Origin: Mesobacillus sp. S13
GTDB taxonomy: Bacteria > Bacillota > Bacilli > Bacillales > Cytobacillaceae
Length of the DNA: 64,000 nucleotides
NCBI RefSeq assembly: GCF_020422885.1
Contig: NZ_CP084622.1
Coordinates: 358,001-422,000 of the forward strand
Direction of reading: 5' to 3'
The notes beneath the pieces are model-generated. The model was not told the DNA's origin, made no database searches, and worked only from the letters and a program-made list of their open reading frames with translations. A program made the position numbers and the translations under genes. Positions 41,166-50,472 of the stretch are shown here, in pieces (the stretch's first letter is position 1; each line of letters opens with the position of its first letter).

Positions 41166-43362
41166 AGCCGCGAAGCAGATCGAAGAAATGGAACGAGCAT
41201 TCCCACTGCTGGACTTTTCGGATTTTAAAGAAAAAACGGAACAGGCTCTTCGGGTGAAAAATATGACAGATGACCAGGTCAAGAACATGCTGATTCTGAA
41301 CGCAGTAGAGCGAATTGACCGGAATGAGCCAGATTGGACCTATGTTGCAGCACGGCTTTACCAGAAGAGATTGTACAAGCTTAGTTCGTCCTTCAGAGGA
41401 GCAACTGGTTACGGATCCTTCTATGAATTGATCAATAGGTTGATAGAAATAGGGATCTATGATGGGAAAATCGTAGAATCTTACTCACGGGAAGAAATCG
41501 ATTTTCTTGAGAGAGTCATTGAGCCCGAGAGAGACGAACTGTTTACATATATTGGCCTGTTAACGATGGTGGAAAGGTACCTGGCACGCACGCATACAGG
41601 GGATGTTGCTGAACTGCCGCAGGAGCGGTTCATGATTATCGCCATGACCCTTCTGGCGGAAGAGCCGAAAGAAAAGCGGCTTCAATTAGTGGAGGAAGCT
41701 TACTGGGCGCTTTCAAACCTCTATATGACTGTGGCGACTCCAACGCTAGCCAATGCCGGCAAAAGCTATGGCCAGCTATCGAGCTGCTTTATCGATACGG
41801 TGGCTGATGATTTAAGGAGCATCTATGATTCCAACACGGACATTTCTACCTTAAGTAAGAACGGAGGAGGCATCGGTGTCTATCTCGGGAAAATCAGGAG
41901 CCGCGGCAGTGATATTAAAGGCTTTAAAGGGATCAGTTCAGGTGTCATTCCATGGATGAAGCAGCTGAATAACACAGCGGTTTCGGTCGATCAATTGGGG
42001 CAGCGCCAGGGTGCAATCGCTGTCTACCTGGATGTGTGGCATAAAGACATTTTCCCATTCCTTGACGCAAAGCTGAACAATGGGGACGAGCGCCAGCGTA
42101 CCCATGATTTATTCACAGGCATCTGCCTCCCGGACCTTTTTATGGAGCAAGTAGAAAAACGCGGGGACTGGTATTTGTTTGACCCTCATGAGGTAAGGCG
42201 CGTCATGGGCTATTCGCTTGAGGATTTCTTTGATGAGGAGAAGGGGACAGGCTCCTTCCGGGATAAGTACTGGGAATGCGTCTATCATCCAGGCTTGTCA
42301 CATGAAGTGGTACCTGCCATCGAAATCTTTAAATCAATCATGATTTCCCAGCTTGAAACCGGCACTCCTTATATGTTTTACAGGGACCAGGTGAACAGGC
42401 TGAATGCCAATCATCATAAGGGTATGATTTACTGCAGCAATCTTTGCACGGAAATTACCCAGAACATGAGCCCGACCCTCCTGGAAGAGGAAAAAGTGGA
42501 GGATGGGAAGATTTTAATCTATAAAAAGCCAGGCGACTTTGTCGTCTGTAACTTATCCTCGATTTCCCTGGCGAAAAGTGTCATGGATGAGGTTCTTGAG
42601 AGAGTGATTCATATACTGGTCCGAATGCTTGATAACGTCATCGATATCAATGAAATCCCTGTACTGCAGGCACAGTTGACCAATAAGAATTATCGGGGAA
42701 TCGGACTGGGAACATTCGGCTGGCATCATCTTCTCGCTCTGAAAGGAATCAAATGGGAGAGTGAAGAAGCTGTCGAGTATTGTGATACTCTCTATGAAAA
42801 AATCGCCTATTTAACGATCAGTGCAAGCATGGAGCTGGCAAAGGAAAAAGGGGCTTATCCTTATTTCGAAGGATCAGATTGGTGTACAGGACAGTTTTTC
42901 GAGAAGAGGCAGTATAAAGGAAAAATGTGGGGGGATCTCTCAGAGGAAGTAAAAGAGCATGGCATCAGGAACGGATACCTGATGGCAGTGGCGCCGAATT
43001 CCTCCACCTCGATCCTGGCAGGTTCGACAGCAAGCATAGACCCGATTTTCAGGCTTGAGTACTCGGAGGAGAAGAAAGATTACAAGATTCCGGTGACCGC
43101 ACCTGACTTAACAGCGGAAACGATGTGGTTCTATAAGACGGCCTACAATGTGGACCAGCACTGGAGCATCAGGCAGAATGCAAGGCGCCAGCGCCATATT
43201 GACCAATCCATCTCGTTTAATTTTTATGTGAAAAATACGATCAAAGCAAAGGCGCTCCTGGATTTGCATCTGGATGCCTGGAAATCCGGATTGAAGACCA
43301 CATATTATGTGCGTTCCACATCGAGCAGTGATTTTGTGGAATGTGAAAGCTGCCATAGTTAA
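41140..43362 (+). CDS. nrdE: Class I ribonucleoside-diphosphate reductase, alpha subunit
   Basis: Catalytic subunit that reduces ribonucleoside diphosphates. Active-site residues are visible: SSCFID near residue 222 (first redox Cys), NLCTEITQ near 433 (Asn, radical Cys and Glu), VCNLSSISLA near 470 (second redox Cys), the radical-transfer pair in TTYYVRS near 727, and the C-terminal shuttle CESCHS. It has no N-terminal ATP-cone, so dATP overall inhibition through that domain is not expected. Length 740. It may be named NrdA or NrdE; I use NrdE because there is no cone and the host is a Bacillus. Confidence 0.93.
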   Translation: MSNQVKEDRAAKQIEEMERAFPLLDFSDFKEKTEQALRVKNMTDDQVKNMLILNAVERIDRNEPDWTYVAARLYQKRLYKLSSSFRGATGYGSFYELINRLIEIGIYDGKIVESYSREEIDFLERVIEPERDELFTYIGLLTMVERYLARTHTGDVAELPQERFMIIAMTLLAEEPKEKRLQLVEEAYWALSNLYMTVATPTLANAGKSYGQLSSCFIDTVADDLRSIYDSNTDISTLSKNGGGIGVYLGKIRSRGSDIKGFKGISSGVIPWMKQLNNTAVSVDQLGQRQGAIAVYLDVWHKDIFPFLDAKLNNGDERQRTHDLFTGICLPDLFMEQVEKRGDWYLFDPHEVRRVMGYSLEDFFDEEKGTGSFRDKYWECVYHPGLSHEVVPAIEIFKSIMISQLETGTPYMFYRDQVNRLNANHHKGMIYCSNLCTEITQNMSPTLLEEEKVEDGKILIYKKPGDFVVCNLSSISLAKSVMDEVLERVIHILVRMLDNVIDINEIPVLQAQLTNKNYRGIGLGTFGWHHLLALKGIKWESEEAVEYCDTLYEKIAYLTISASMELAKEKGAYPYFEGSDWCTGQFFEKRQYKGKMWGDLSEEVKEHGIRNGYLMAVAPNSSTSILAGSTASIDPIFRLEYSEEKKDYKIPVTAPDLTAETMWFYKTAYNVDQHWSIRQNARRQRHIDQSISFNFYVKNTIKAKALLDLHLDAWKSGLKTTYYVRSTSSSDFVECESCHS

Positions 43363-43383
43363 GAGGAAGGGACGGGAAAATTC

Positions 43384-44412
43384 ATGAAAAAAAGAGTGCT
43401 GATTGATGTCGATGCGCCTAATGCTTCAACCGGTATCATCAATGGCAGGAGTTCGAATATCCTGAATTGGGATGATGTGCGTTACCAATGGGCATATCCA
43501 AAATATAAGAGGATGCTCGGGAATTTCTGGACTCCTTTTGAAATCAACATGTCAAAGGATATCAAACAGTTTCCCGCACTATCTGAAAAGGAACAGGATA
43601 CATTTTTAAAAATCATCGGGCTGCTGGCATTGCTCGACAGCATTCAAACCGACTATGCCGGTAAAGTGGCTGATTACCTTACCGACTCCAGTTTGAATGC
43701 GCTGATGATCATGCTGGCCCAGCAGGAAGTGATTCATAACCATTCCTACAGCTATGTGCTGTCAAGCATCGTTTCCAAATCGAAGCAGGAGGAAGTGTTC
43801 GACTACTGGAGGACAGAACCGACTTTAAGCAAGCGGAACGAATTCATCACGGACGGGTACAAAGGTTTTGCACAGAATCCGAGCATTGAAAACCTGCTGC
43901 ATTCCATTGTTTATGATGTCATCCTTGAGGGCTTGTTTTTTTACTCAGGCTTCGCTTTCTTTTATAATCTGGCGCGCAATCAGAAAATGGTCGGCACGAG
44001 CACGATGATTAATTATATCAACCGTGACGAACAGCTTCATGTAGGGCTATTTGAAAGAATCTTCAAGGAAATCCTGCATGAAAATCCAGAGTATGACACT
44101 AGCTCCTTGAGGGAATTTGGCACTGCCGCCTTCCGGGAAGCAGCACAGCTGGAGATACATTGGGCAGAGTATATCATCGGCAACGAGATTGACGGCCTGC
44201 TCATCTCAGACCTCGAAAACTATATAAAATTCATGGCCAACAAACGGGCAGAACAACTGGGCTTTGCTGCTCCCTTCGAAGGGTATCGCACCAATCCGCT
44301 AAGATGGATCATCGCCTATCAGGAAGTGGATCTCGGAAAAACCGACTTCTTCGAGCAAAAATCAAGACAGTACACCAAGACCTCCGATGAGAATGGATTT
44401 GATGAACTGTAG
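43384..44412 (+). CDS. nrdF: Class I ribonucleoside-diphosphate reductase, beta subunit
   Basis: Radical-generating subunit with a dimetal site. Ligands are present: Asp in LLALLDSIQ near residue 78, Glu and His in QQEVIHNHSY near 110, Glu in VILEGLFFYSGF near 180, and Glu and His in RDEQLHVGLF near 220. The Tyr four residues after the first ligand His is the expected radical site. The C-terminal tail that docks into the alpha subunit ends NGFDEL. It follows the alpha gene by 21 bp. No nrdI or glutaredoxin-like nrdH gene is adjacent. Confidence 0.93.
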   Translation: MKKRVLIDVDAPNASTGIINGRSSNILNWDDVRYQWAYPKYKRMLGNFWTPFEINMSKDIKQFPALSEKEQDTFLKIIGLLALLDSIQTDYAGKVADYLTDSSLNALMIMLAQQEVIHNHSYSYVLSSIVSKSKQEEVFDYWRTEPTLSKRNEFITDGYKGFAQNPSIENLLHSIVYDVILEGLFFYSGFAFFYNLARNQKMVGTSTMINYINRDEQLHVGLFERIFKEILHENPEYDTSSLREFGTAAFREAAQLEIHWAEYIIGNEIDGLLISDLENYIKFMANKRAEQLGFAAPFEGYRTNPLRWIIAYQEVDLGKTDFFEQKSRQYTKTSDENGFDEL

Positions 44413-44452
44413 ATTACTGCGGTCCTATTTTATAAGTTTCGCTACTATTGAT

Positions 44453-44496
44453 AAAATGGAAGCAAAGGGGACGTTCCTTTCGCTTCCATTTTTTTT
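44453..44496 (+). terminator. Intrinsic terminator of the nrd operon
   Basis: AAAATGGAAGC near 44453 pairs with GCTTCCATTTT near 44481, with an inner AAAGG/CCTTT stem, then a long T-run. Confidence 0.87.
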
Positions 44497-44534
44497 GACG
44501 TCTTCTACACTTGATTGGAAAGCAGGTCATCAAC

Positions 44535-45095
44535 ATGAAAACTGAAAAAGAAAAGATGCTGGCAGGGGAAATGTACAACCCTGCAGACCCGGTATTGGTA
44601 AAAGAGCGTGAGGAAGCAAGGCGAAAAGTGAGGCTCTATAATCAAACATTAGAAACGGAAGGCGAAAAACGGACGAAGTTATTAAAGGAATTGCTCGGTT
44701 CAACAGGGGAAACGGTCGTGATGGAGCCCAATATACGGTTCGATTATGGCTATAACACTCATGTCGGCGAGAATTTCTTTGCCAATTTCGACTGTACGAT
44801 CCTCGATGTTTGTGAAGTCCGTTTTGGCGACAATTGTATGCTTGCACCAGGTGTTCAAATCTATACAGCCACCCATCCGCTTGACCCAACTGAACGGAAT
44901 TCGGGACGGGAATATGCGAAGCCGATTACGTTTGGAAACAATGTCTGGATTGGCGGAAGTGCCATCATCAACCCGGGAGTGACGGTTGGTGACAATGCCG
45001 TGATTGCTTCAGGGGCAGTCGTGACGAAGGATGTGCCGGATAGCGTGGTAGTTGGCGGAAATCCAGCCAGGGTGATCAAGAAGATTGAACTGTAA
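44535..45095 (+). CDS. maa: Maltose/galactoside O-acetyltransferase family protein
   Basis: Acetyl-CoA dependent sugar O-acetyltransferase of the left-handed beta-helix (hexapeptide) type. The N-terminal Mac domain ([17 protein letters not shown]) identifies the maltose/galactoside group. Hexapeptide turns are seen from about residue 75 ([17 protein letters not shown]) to the end, with the catalytic His in [12 protein letters not shown] near 115 and [20 protein letters not shown] near 140-160. Start ATG 44535 follows AGGT; the upstream TTG at 44511 is unlikely. 186 residues. Confidence 0.88.
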   Translation: MKTEKEKMLAGEMYNPADPVLVKEREEARRKVRLYNQTLETEGEKRTKLLKELLGSTGETVVMEPNIRFDYGYNTHVGENFFANFDCTILDVCEVRFGDNCMLAPGVQIYTATHPLDPTERNSGREYAKPITFGNNVWIGGSAIINPGVTVGDNAVIASGAVVTKDVPDSVVVGGNPARVIKKIEL

Positions 45096-45211
45096 GCAGG
45101 TCTAAGCTGGAACTGTGGGAAGACTTGATCTTGCTTTGGATAAAAAATGTGTGACGAAATGTACATTCTTGGATCTCATCTGAAACGAGGTATTAATAAA
45201 TGGAGGAAACC

Positions 45212-46312
45212 ATGATGAAGCAACCGGTCGTGATTGTCGGAGCTGGGCTGTCCGGGCTTAGGGCTGCTGCTTTGCTTGTTTCAAAAGGAATAAGCTGCAG
45301 AGTGCTGGAGGCGCGGAGTCGAATCGGGGGCAGGGTTTTGAGTTTGGCATCCAAAGATAGGCCAGAGCTGGGCAGGTATGATTTAGGTCCCACCTGGTTC
45401 TGGCCGGATCATGAGCCTATCATCACGAAATTGGTCAAAGACCTTGGGCTGCCGACGATAGATCAGCATACCGCAGGAGCCATGCTTTTTGAACAATCGC
45501 AATCTGGTCCTGTGCAGCGGCATGTCCTTCCGGATGGTGCTGTTGAGAGATCTGTAAGGCTGGCCGGAGGTGTTCAATCCCTTGTGGAGGCCATGACAGC
45601 ATCGCTTCCAGATGGCAGTGTTGAATTGAATACCGAGGTAAAAGCCATCCAACTGGATGAAGCTGGCGGAGTCACAATAGTAGCTGAGGGGATTGATGGA
45701 ACCGTGAAGACCATCTCTGCAGGAGCTGTGATCCTGGCATTGCCGCCTAGAATCGTTGCGGAAAGGATTGCTTTTTCACCGACACTCCCAGATGAACTTA
45801 GAGCCAGCCTGAAAGACAAACCAACGTGGATGGGTGGACAGGCGAAAGTGGTTGCGGTTTATGATCGGCCATTTTGGAGAGAGGACGGCCTTTCCGGACA
45901 GGTTACCAGCTGGGCAGGTCCGTTGCAGGAACTCCATGACGCCTCGCCTGACAAAGAATATGGCGCACTTTTTGGCTTTTTCGGCATTCCGCCCAAATTG
46001 CGACAGGATCTTGGTGAGGAACAGATATTGAGGCTGGTCACCGAACAATTGACACGGCTCTTTGGCCCTTCAGCAGAAAAACCTCTAGCTCTATTTTACA
46101 AAGATTGGGCGAGCGATCAGGCAACAGCTGTGGAGGAAGATGCACAACCATTGACCGCTTTCCCGGAATATGGCCTGCCGGCAGGAATGATTTCGTGGGA
46201 AAACAAAGTTGTTTTCGCGGGTACAGAAACAGCATCTGGACATGGAGGGCATCTGGAAGGCGCACTTCAAGCAGCAGAGCGAGCAGCAGCTGAAGCAATG
46301 AAAGCTTTATGA
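45212..46312 (+). CDS. FAD-dependent amine oxidase family protein
   Basis: Flavin monoamine oxidase-like protein. The dinucleotide-binding motif VVIVGAGLSGLRAA lies at residues 6-19, ARSRIGGRVLS near 38 is the second FAD motif, and the C-terminal FAGTETASGHGGHLEGAL near 335 is the flavin-binding GG segment. The middle substrate domain is shorter than in eukaryotic MAO. The start ATG 45212 follows GGAGG with 6-base spacing. Substrate is unknown. It is a single gene, convergent with yfkAB. Confidence 0.82.
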   Translation: MMKQPVVIVGAGLSGLRAAALLVSKGISCRVLEARSRIGGRVLSLASKDRPELGRYDLGPTWFWPDHEPIITKLVKDLGLPTIDQHTAGAMLFEQSQSGPVQRHVLPDGAVERSVRLAGGVQSLVEAMTASLPDGSVELNTEVKAIQLDEAGGVTIVAEGIDGTVKTISAGAVILALPPRIVAERIAFSPTLPDELRASLKDKPTWMGGQAKVVAVYDRPFWREDGLSGQVTSWAGPLQELHDASPDKEYGALFGFFGIPPKLRQDLGEEQILRLVTEQLTRLFGPSAEKPLALFYKDWASDQATAVEEDAQPLTAFPEYGLPAGMISWENKVVFAGTETASGHGGHLEGALQAAERAAAEAMKAL

Positions 46313-46319
46313 TAGGAAC

Positions 46320-46352
46320 AAGGCCTGATCCAATAGGGATCGGGCCTTTTTA
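46320..46352. terminator. Bidirectional terminator
   Basis: AAGGCCTGATCC (46320-46331) pairs with GGATCGGGCCTT (46336-46347) with one G-U pair, followed by TTTT on the plus strand and flanked by A residues for the minus strand. Confidence 0.85.
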
Positions 46353-46355
46353 ACA

Positions 46356-47477
46356 TTAGTATTTAGTGATGTTATGATGCCTCTTGCTGAAGTCGGTCTC
46401 CTGGTAGTAGCTGTTTTTTACGAGTATATTTGGGCCCAGGCAGGATACAGCGGGGCAGTGGCAGCTTAGCTGCTTGGCGACTTCGGATTCCTGCCATTTT
46501 TGATAGGCGTCTTCTAGCCTCGTGTCCTTGATATTGCCTAGCGGAGGGGTGTCGCCGAAATCGGTGACGATGATATCGCCATTGAAAATATTCACATTAA
46601 GACGTGAACGTCCATCTGGATCGTTCCTGACGGTGACGTTCTTGCTGCTGTATAGACGTTTCAGGAGTTCCAGGTCCTCCTTATTGCTGCTGCAGGCGTA
46701 AAAAGGCAGCGTTCCGAACAACATCCACACATTTTCATCACGAATGTCGAGCAGATGGTGGATGGCATGGCGAGTTTCTTCAAGCGTCAGCGATTCCAGG
46801 CTGCTGGCAAAATCGCTAGGATACATAGGGTGCACCTCATGCCTCTGGCACTGCATTTCATCAACGATTTGCCTGTGTATTTTTTCAAGATAAGGCAAGG
46901 TGCGTTTGTTGAGCATGGTTTCTGCTGACACCATGACTCCGGCTTTGACGAGCTCTCTACTGTTTTCTATCATTCTTGTAAAATATTTCTCGCGCTGCTG
47001 GTAGTCAGGCTTCTTTTCCATCATCGCAAAACCGCCTTGAACGAAGTCATCGACAGTACCCCAGTTGTGGGAGATATGGAGAACATCCAAATAGGGAATG
47101 ATCAACTCATACCGCGAAAGGTCCATTGTTAAATTGGAATTGATTTGCGTCCGGACGCCACGTTCAGAAGCATATTTCAAAATCGGCACAACATAATTTT
47201 TTACAGAAGAAAGGGAAAGCATCGGCTCTCCGCCGGTAATGCTCAAAGACCGGAGCTTCGGGATTTCCTCCAAACGGTGCAAAAGCAGCTCCAAGGGAAG
47301 TGCGGCAGGGTCCTTGGTCTGCAATGTATAGCCGACAGCGCAATGCTCGCAGCGCATATTGCAAAGGGTTGTCGTCGTGAATTCAATATTGGTGAGTTGA
47401 GGGCTGCCATATTGTTCAACATCAAGATATGCTTCCCAGGGGTCGTGTTGAGGGGAAATGGTTTGTATGTATGACAT
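46356..47477 (-). CDS. yfkAB: Radical SAM protein YfkAB
   Basis: Radical SAM enzyme with the 4Fe-4S motif CNMRCEHC near residues 38-45 (CxxxCxxC), the GGEP SAM-binding motif in SITGGEPML near 100, and a C-terminal Cys motif CHCPAVSC near residue 344 of the CxCxxxxC kind that defines YfkAB. Length of 373 matches the Bacillus subtilis protein. Its substrate is not known to me. It is a single gene on the minus strand. Confidence 0.88.
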   Translation of the reverse strand: MSYIQTISPQHDPWEAYLDVEQYGSPQLTNIEFTTTTLCNMRCEHCAVGYTLQTKDPAALPLELLLHRLEEIPKLRSLSITGGEPMLSLSSVKNYVVPILKYASERGVRTQINSNLTMDLSRYELIIPYLDVLHISHNWGTVDDFVQGGFAMMEKKPDYQQREKYFTRMIENSRELVKAGVMVSAETMLNKRTLPYLEKIHRQIVDEMQCQRHEVHPMYPSDFASSLESLTLEETRHAIHHLLDIRDENVWMLFGTLPFYACSSNKEDLELLKRLYSSKNVTVRNDPDGRSRLNVNIFNGDIIVTDFGDTPPLGNIKDTRLEDAYQKWQESEVAKQLSCHCPAVSCLGPNILVKNSYYQETDFSKRHHNITKY

Positions 47478-47650
47478 GATTGGCTCCTTAGTCAGTAGTT
47501 TGGAAAAACCATTACATTATACATGAGCGCCGTACAATCGACTATTCCTCTCCCCCTATTTTTACAGGTTGCAGCTTTCTTTGCCGTTGGTTCATTTTAC
47601 CTATTAATGATATAGTGATAAATAACTAACTTGAGAGGAAGCTAAAATCC

Positions 47651-48661
47651 ATGAAGTGTAATGCATGTTCGGTTGGGAGTCTGCAGTTTGAGATCAAGGT
47701 GGATGGAGAACGTAATTTGTTCATCTTTCCTGAAGTCATTGAGCAAATGGAACGTAATGGCGAATTGCTCTGGGTTAAAGATGATTCATTGGCGGTAAAG
47801 GAATCAGGCATGAGGGATTTCCTTGATTTTTGCCGGGACCATATGGAGTCGGAGAGGGTTTTTTTCCGGCTGGAAGGCAAGGACTGGCTGCTGGTCGCTG
47901 AAGCGGAAGATGTCCTCGAGAGCCAATGGATTGATGAGGTAATCCGTAAAGAGTTGGTGACCTGTCACGCTCAGCCGATCCTTGATGGAGCAGGGGAAGT
48001 TTATGCGTATGAGATGCTGGCCAGATTCCATAGTGAAGATGGGTCAATTATTTATCCAGGGGAAATCTTTGGGGCGGCTAGGAAAAGGGACCGATTGTAT
48101 GCACTTGACCGAATTTGCCGGATGGCTGCAGTAAGGGCGGCAGCTTTTACAGATAAAAAGGTTTTTATTAATTTCATTCCGACCTCCATTTATTCACCGG
48201 AATTCTGTTTGAGGTCGACCACGTTGCTGGCTAATCGCTTAGGAGTGCACCCGGGCCGTCTAGTCTTTGAAGTCGTGGAAACGGAAAATGTGGAAGACAC
48301 AGATCATTTGAAACGGATCCTGGCTTTTTACAAAGAAAAGGGGTTCCGCTATGCACTGGATGATGTAGGCGAGGGGTATAGTACATTGGAGTTGCTTGCC
48401 GAGCTGCAGCCGCATTATATGAAACTGGATATGAAATATGTCCAGGGAGTTTCCAATGACCAGCAAAAACAGCAGACGGCACTCGCATTTTTAGCAGAAG
48501 CCGTAAAGCTTGGTTCAGTACCGCTGGCCGAGGGAATCGAGGAGCAGGAAGACTTTGACTGGTTAAAAGAAAAGGGCTACAAGCTATTCCAGGGGTATCT
48601 TTTCGGGAGACCTGCACCAGCTGAGAACCTTAAAAAAGCTCTGGAACACCAGCTTTCTTAA
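47651..48661 (+). CDS. EAL domain protein (cyclic-di-GMP phosphodiesterase type)
   Basis: The C-terminal 230 residues form an EAL domain. The signature reads YEMLARF instead of EAL but keeps the Glu. Other catalytic positions appear intact: Asn in VFINFIP, Glu in FEVVETE, the Asp pair in YALDDVGEG, Lys in MKLDMKYV, Glu in LAEGIEEQED and Gln in LFQGYLFG. So enzyme activity is possible. The N-terminal ~100 residues start with CNACSVG (a CxxC) and are not a recognisable sensor domain. No membrane segment is seen, so it is cytoplasmic. Confidence 0.85.
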   Translation: MKCNACSVGSLQFEIKVDGERNLFIFPEVIEQMERNGELLWVKDDSLAVKESGMRDFLDFCRDHMESERVFFRLEGKDWLLVAEAEDVLESQWIDEVIRKELVTCHAQPILDGAGEVYAYEMLARFHSEDGSIIYPGEIFGAARKRDRLYALDRICRMAAVRAAAFTDKKVFINFIPTSIYSPEFCLRSTTLLANRLGVHPGRLVFEVVETENVEDTDHLKRILAFYKEKGFRYALDDVGEGYSTLELLAELQPHYMKLDMKYVQGVSNDQQKQQTALAFLAEAVKLGSVPLAEGIEEQEDFDWLKEKGYKLFQGYLFGRPAPAENLKKALEHQLS

Positions 48662-48689
48662 AATCGTACATTGTTGATATAAGTAGGAG

Positions 48690-48895
48690 AATACATAGGC
48701 GGAGAATTTCCGACTATTGTCATCAAAGGGGTCTTTAGAAGCAGCAATTAGCGGAGATATTCCGGTTAACTGCTGTAAAAAGGACAAAATCCATCGATTT
48801 GAATGAAATTAACGGAAAAACGACTCTTATTCTTAAGGAAATAAGGGTCGTTTCCAATTTAAGAGAAATTCTTCCGTTTATATTTCAAACATGTG
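48690..48895. repeat. Inverted relative of the 34.4-kb 52-bp repeat
   Basis: GCGGAG starts at 48699 and 48751, exactly 52 bp apart. Bases 48750-48863 are the reverse complement of a copy of 34429-34542 (94 of 114 identical, no gap), including the central hairpin (ACGACTCTTATTC...ATAAGGGTCGT). It fills most of the gap between the EAL gene and narK. Confidence 0.88.
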
Positions 48896-48988
48896 AAACA
48901 GAGGTGTTTTCATCGCTGAATTTATACCGGATTTGTTGGAGTTATTATTGCTTTTTTTAGTCTTACATAGAGCAGCATGAAATAAAAA

Positions 48989-49024
48989 TAAAGCCTTGCC
49001 CATATTGACCGGGCAAGGCTTTTG
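48989..49024 (-). terminator. Terminator of narK
   Basis: AAAGCCTTGCCC pairs with GGGCAAGGCTTT; on the minus strand it is followed by a T-rich run (ATTTTTATTT complement). Confidence 0.87.
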
Positions 49025-49030
49025 AAGTTC

Positions 49031-50335
49031 TTATGCAGTCTCTTTTACTGCAATGAGTGCATCTGAAGTCTTTCTCTGGTAGTAGTACCAGTTGAGGATG
49101 ATCGACAGTACATAGAAGCCGATGAAGATAAAGAATGCTGGCGCATAACCTCCGGAAATATTGACGGACCAGCCGAACAGCTTTGGAATCAAGAATGATC
49201 CGTAGGCTGCGAATGCAGCTGTGAAACCAAGTACTGGTGCAGCTTCTTTCGGGACGAAAATTCCAGGGATCATCTGGAATGTTGAGCCAGATCCGATTCC
49301 GGAAGCGATGAACAAGATCAAGAATGAAGCCAGGAAGCCGCCGAACTGCTTAGTGCCAAGGAAGTAAATGACGCTTCCTGCACCAGCCATCATGACAGCC
49401 AATACGATTGCTGTCAGCTTCGCGCCACCCATCTTGTCAGCCAGCCATCCGCCTACTGGACGGGATGCTGCAGCAAGAAATGCGCCTAAGAATGCTAAAG
49501 AGATATATTCAGGGAATTGAGATTTCAACAATAGCGGGAATGCCGCTGAGTATCCAATGAATGAACCGAATGTTGCCACGTAAAGCCAAGTCATGATCCA
49601 AGTGTGCTTTCTTTTTACGATGACGAACTGGTCTGAGAATGATTGCTTTGTGCCAGGCAGGTTATCCATGCCGAACCATGCTGCAATTGTAACGATTGCG
49701 ATTGGGATCAGCCAGATGAACGCTGCGTTTTGAAGCCATACTTCCTGGCCGTTAGACAATTGCTGTCCATCGCCAGCAACAAATGCGAAAGTTCCAGTCG
49801 TGATGATCAGTGGAGTAACGAATTGAACAACTGATACACCCATGTTACCTAAACCGCCGTTAATGCCAAGCGCGGTTCCACGTGCTTTTTTCGGGAAAAA
49901 GAAACTGATGTTGGATGAAGAACTTGAAAAGTTTCCGCCACCAAGGCCGCAAAGTGCAGCAAGCAAAAGCATCACTGAGTAAGGTGTTTCTGGATTCTGA
50001 ACGGCGAATCCAATACCGACAGCCGGAATGGCAAGGACTGCAGTTGTGAGGACCGTCCAGTTACGTCCACCCATCATACCTACGCCGAAAGTGTACACAA
50101 ATCGTAAAGTTGCACCTACAAGACCAGGCATTGCTGCCAAAGTGAAAAGCTGCTGATCAGTAAAACTAAAACCAATATCATTCAAGCGAATTGCGACTAC
50201 AGACCAAATTTGCCAGACTATGAACGCGAGCATCAAGGAAGGAACAGAGATCCATAAATTCCGTTGGGCATGCTTCTTGCCTTCGGATTGCCAAAAACCA
50301 TCGTCTTCAGGATTCCATTTATTTATGCGTGCCAT
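49031..50335 (-). CDS. narK: Nitrate/nitrite transporter, major facilitator superfamily
   Basis: Twelve-helix MFS protein of the nitrate-nitrite porter family. The nitrate signatures are visible: the Gly-rich GLGGGNFSSSSSNISFFFP in TM5 near residue 137 and RGTALGINGGLGNMGVS near 160, plus the Arg in TM2 (GATLRFVYTFGVGMMGGR). A hydrophilic N-terminal tail of about 25 residues precedes TM1. Length of 434 is normal. An Fnr-type box upstream suggests anaerobic induction for nitrate respiration. No nar genes lie in the window. Confidence 0.92.
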   Translation of the reverse strand: MARINKWNPEDDGFWQSEGKKHAQRNLWISVPSLMLAFIVWQIWSVVAIRLNDIGFSFTDQQLFTLAAMPGLVGATLRFVYTFGVGMMGGRNWTVLTTAVLAIPAVGIGFAVQNPETPYSVMLLLAALCGLGGGNFSSSSSNISFFFPKKARGTALGINGGLGNMGVSVVQFVTPLIITTGTFAFVAGDGQQLSNGQEVWLQNAAFIWLIPIAIVTIAAWFGMDNLPGTKQSFSDQFVIVKRKHTWIMTWLYVATFGSFIGYSAAFPLLLKSQFPEYISLAFLGAFLAAASRPVGGWLADKMGGAKLTAIVLAVMMAGAGSVIYFLGTKQFGGFLASFLILFIASGIGSGSTFQMIPGIFVPKEAAPVLGFTAAFAAYGSFLIPKLFGWSVNISGGYAPAFFIFIGFYVLSIILNWYYYQRKTSDALIAVKETA

Positions 50336-50404
50336 TTTAATTCCTCCATATATTTTTGAATGGGTGTTTACAAGATTAATAAACCATTTATATCACATGC
50401 GAGG

Positions 50405-50420
50405 TGTGACGAACCTCACA
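50405..50420. promoter_or_regulatory. Fnr-type box upstream of narK
   Basis: TGTGACGAACCTCACA is a perfect TGTGA-N6-TCACA palindrome, 70 bp before the narK start, at a distance that allows class II activation at about -41.5. CRP/Fnr family binding is expected; Fnr is the likely regulator because of the gene it precedes. Confidence 0.75.
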
Positions 50421-50441
50421 TCTGAGAACACCATCACAATT

Positions 50442-50472
50442 CTGTCAAAAAGTCTTGAACATTTTTTGACAG
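50442..50472. repeat. Perfect 10-bp inverted repeat upstream of the Fnr box
   Basis: CTGTCAAAAA (50442-50451) is complementary to TTTTTGACAG (50463-50472) with an 11-base spacer. It could be another regulator site for narK or a small hairpin. Confidence 0.7.
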
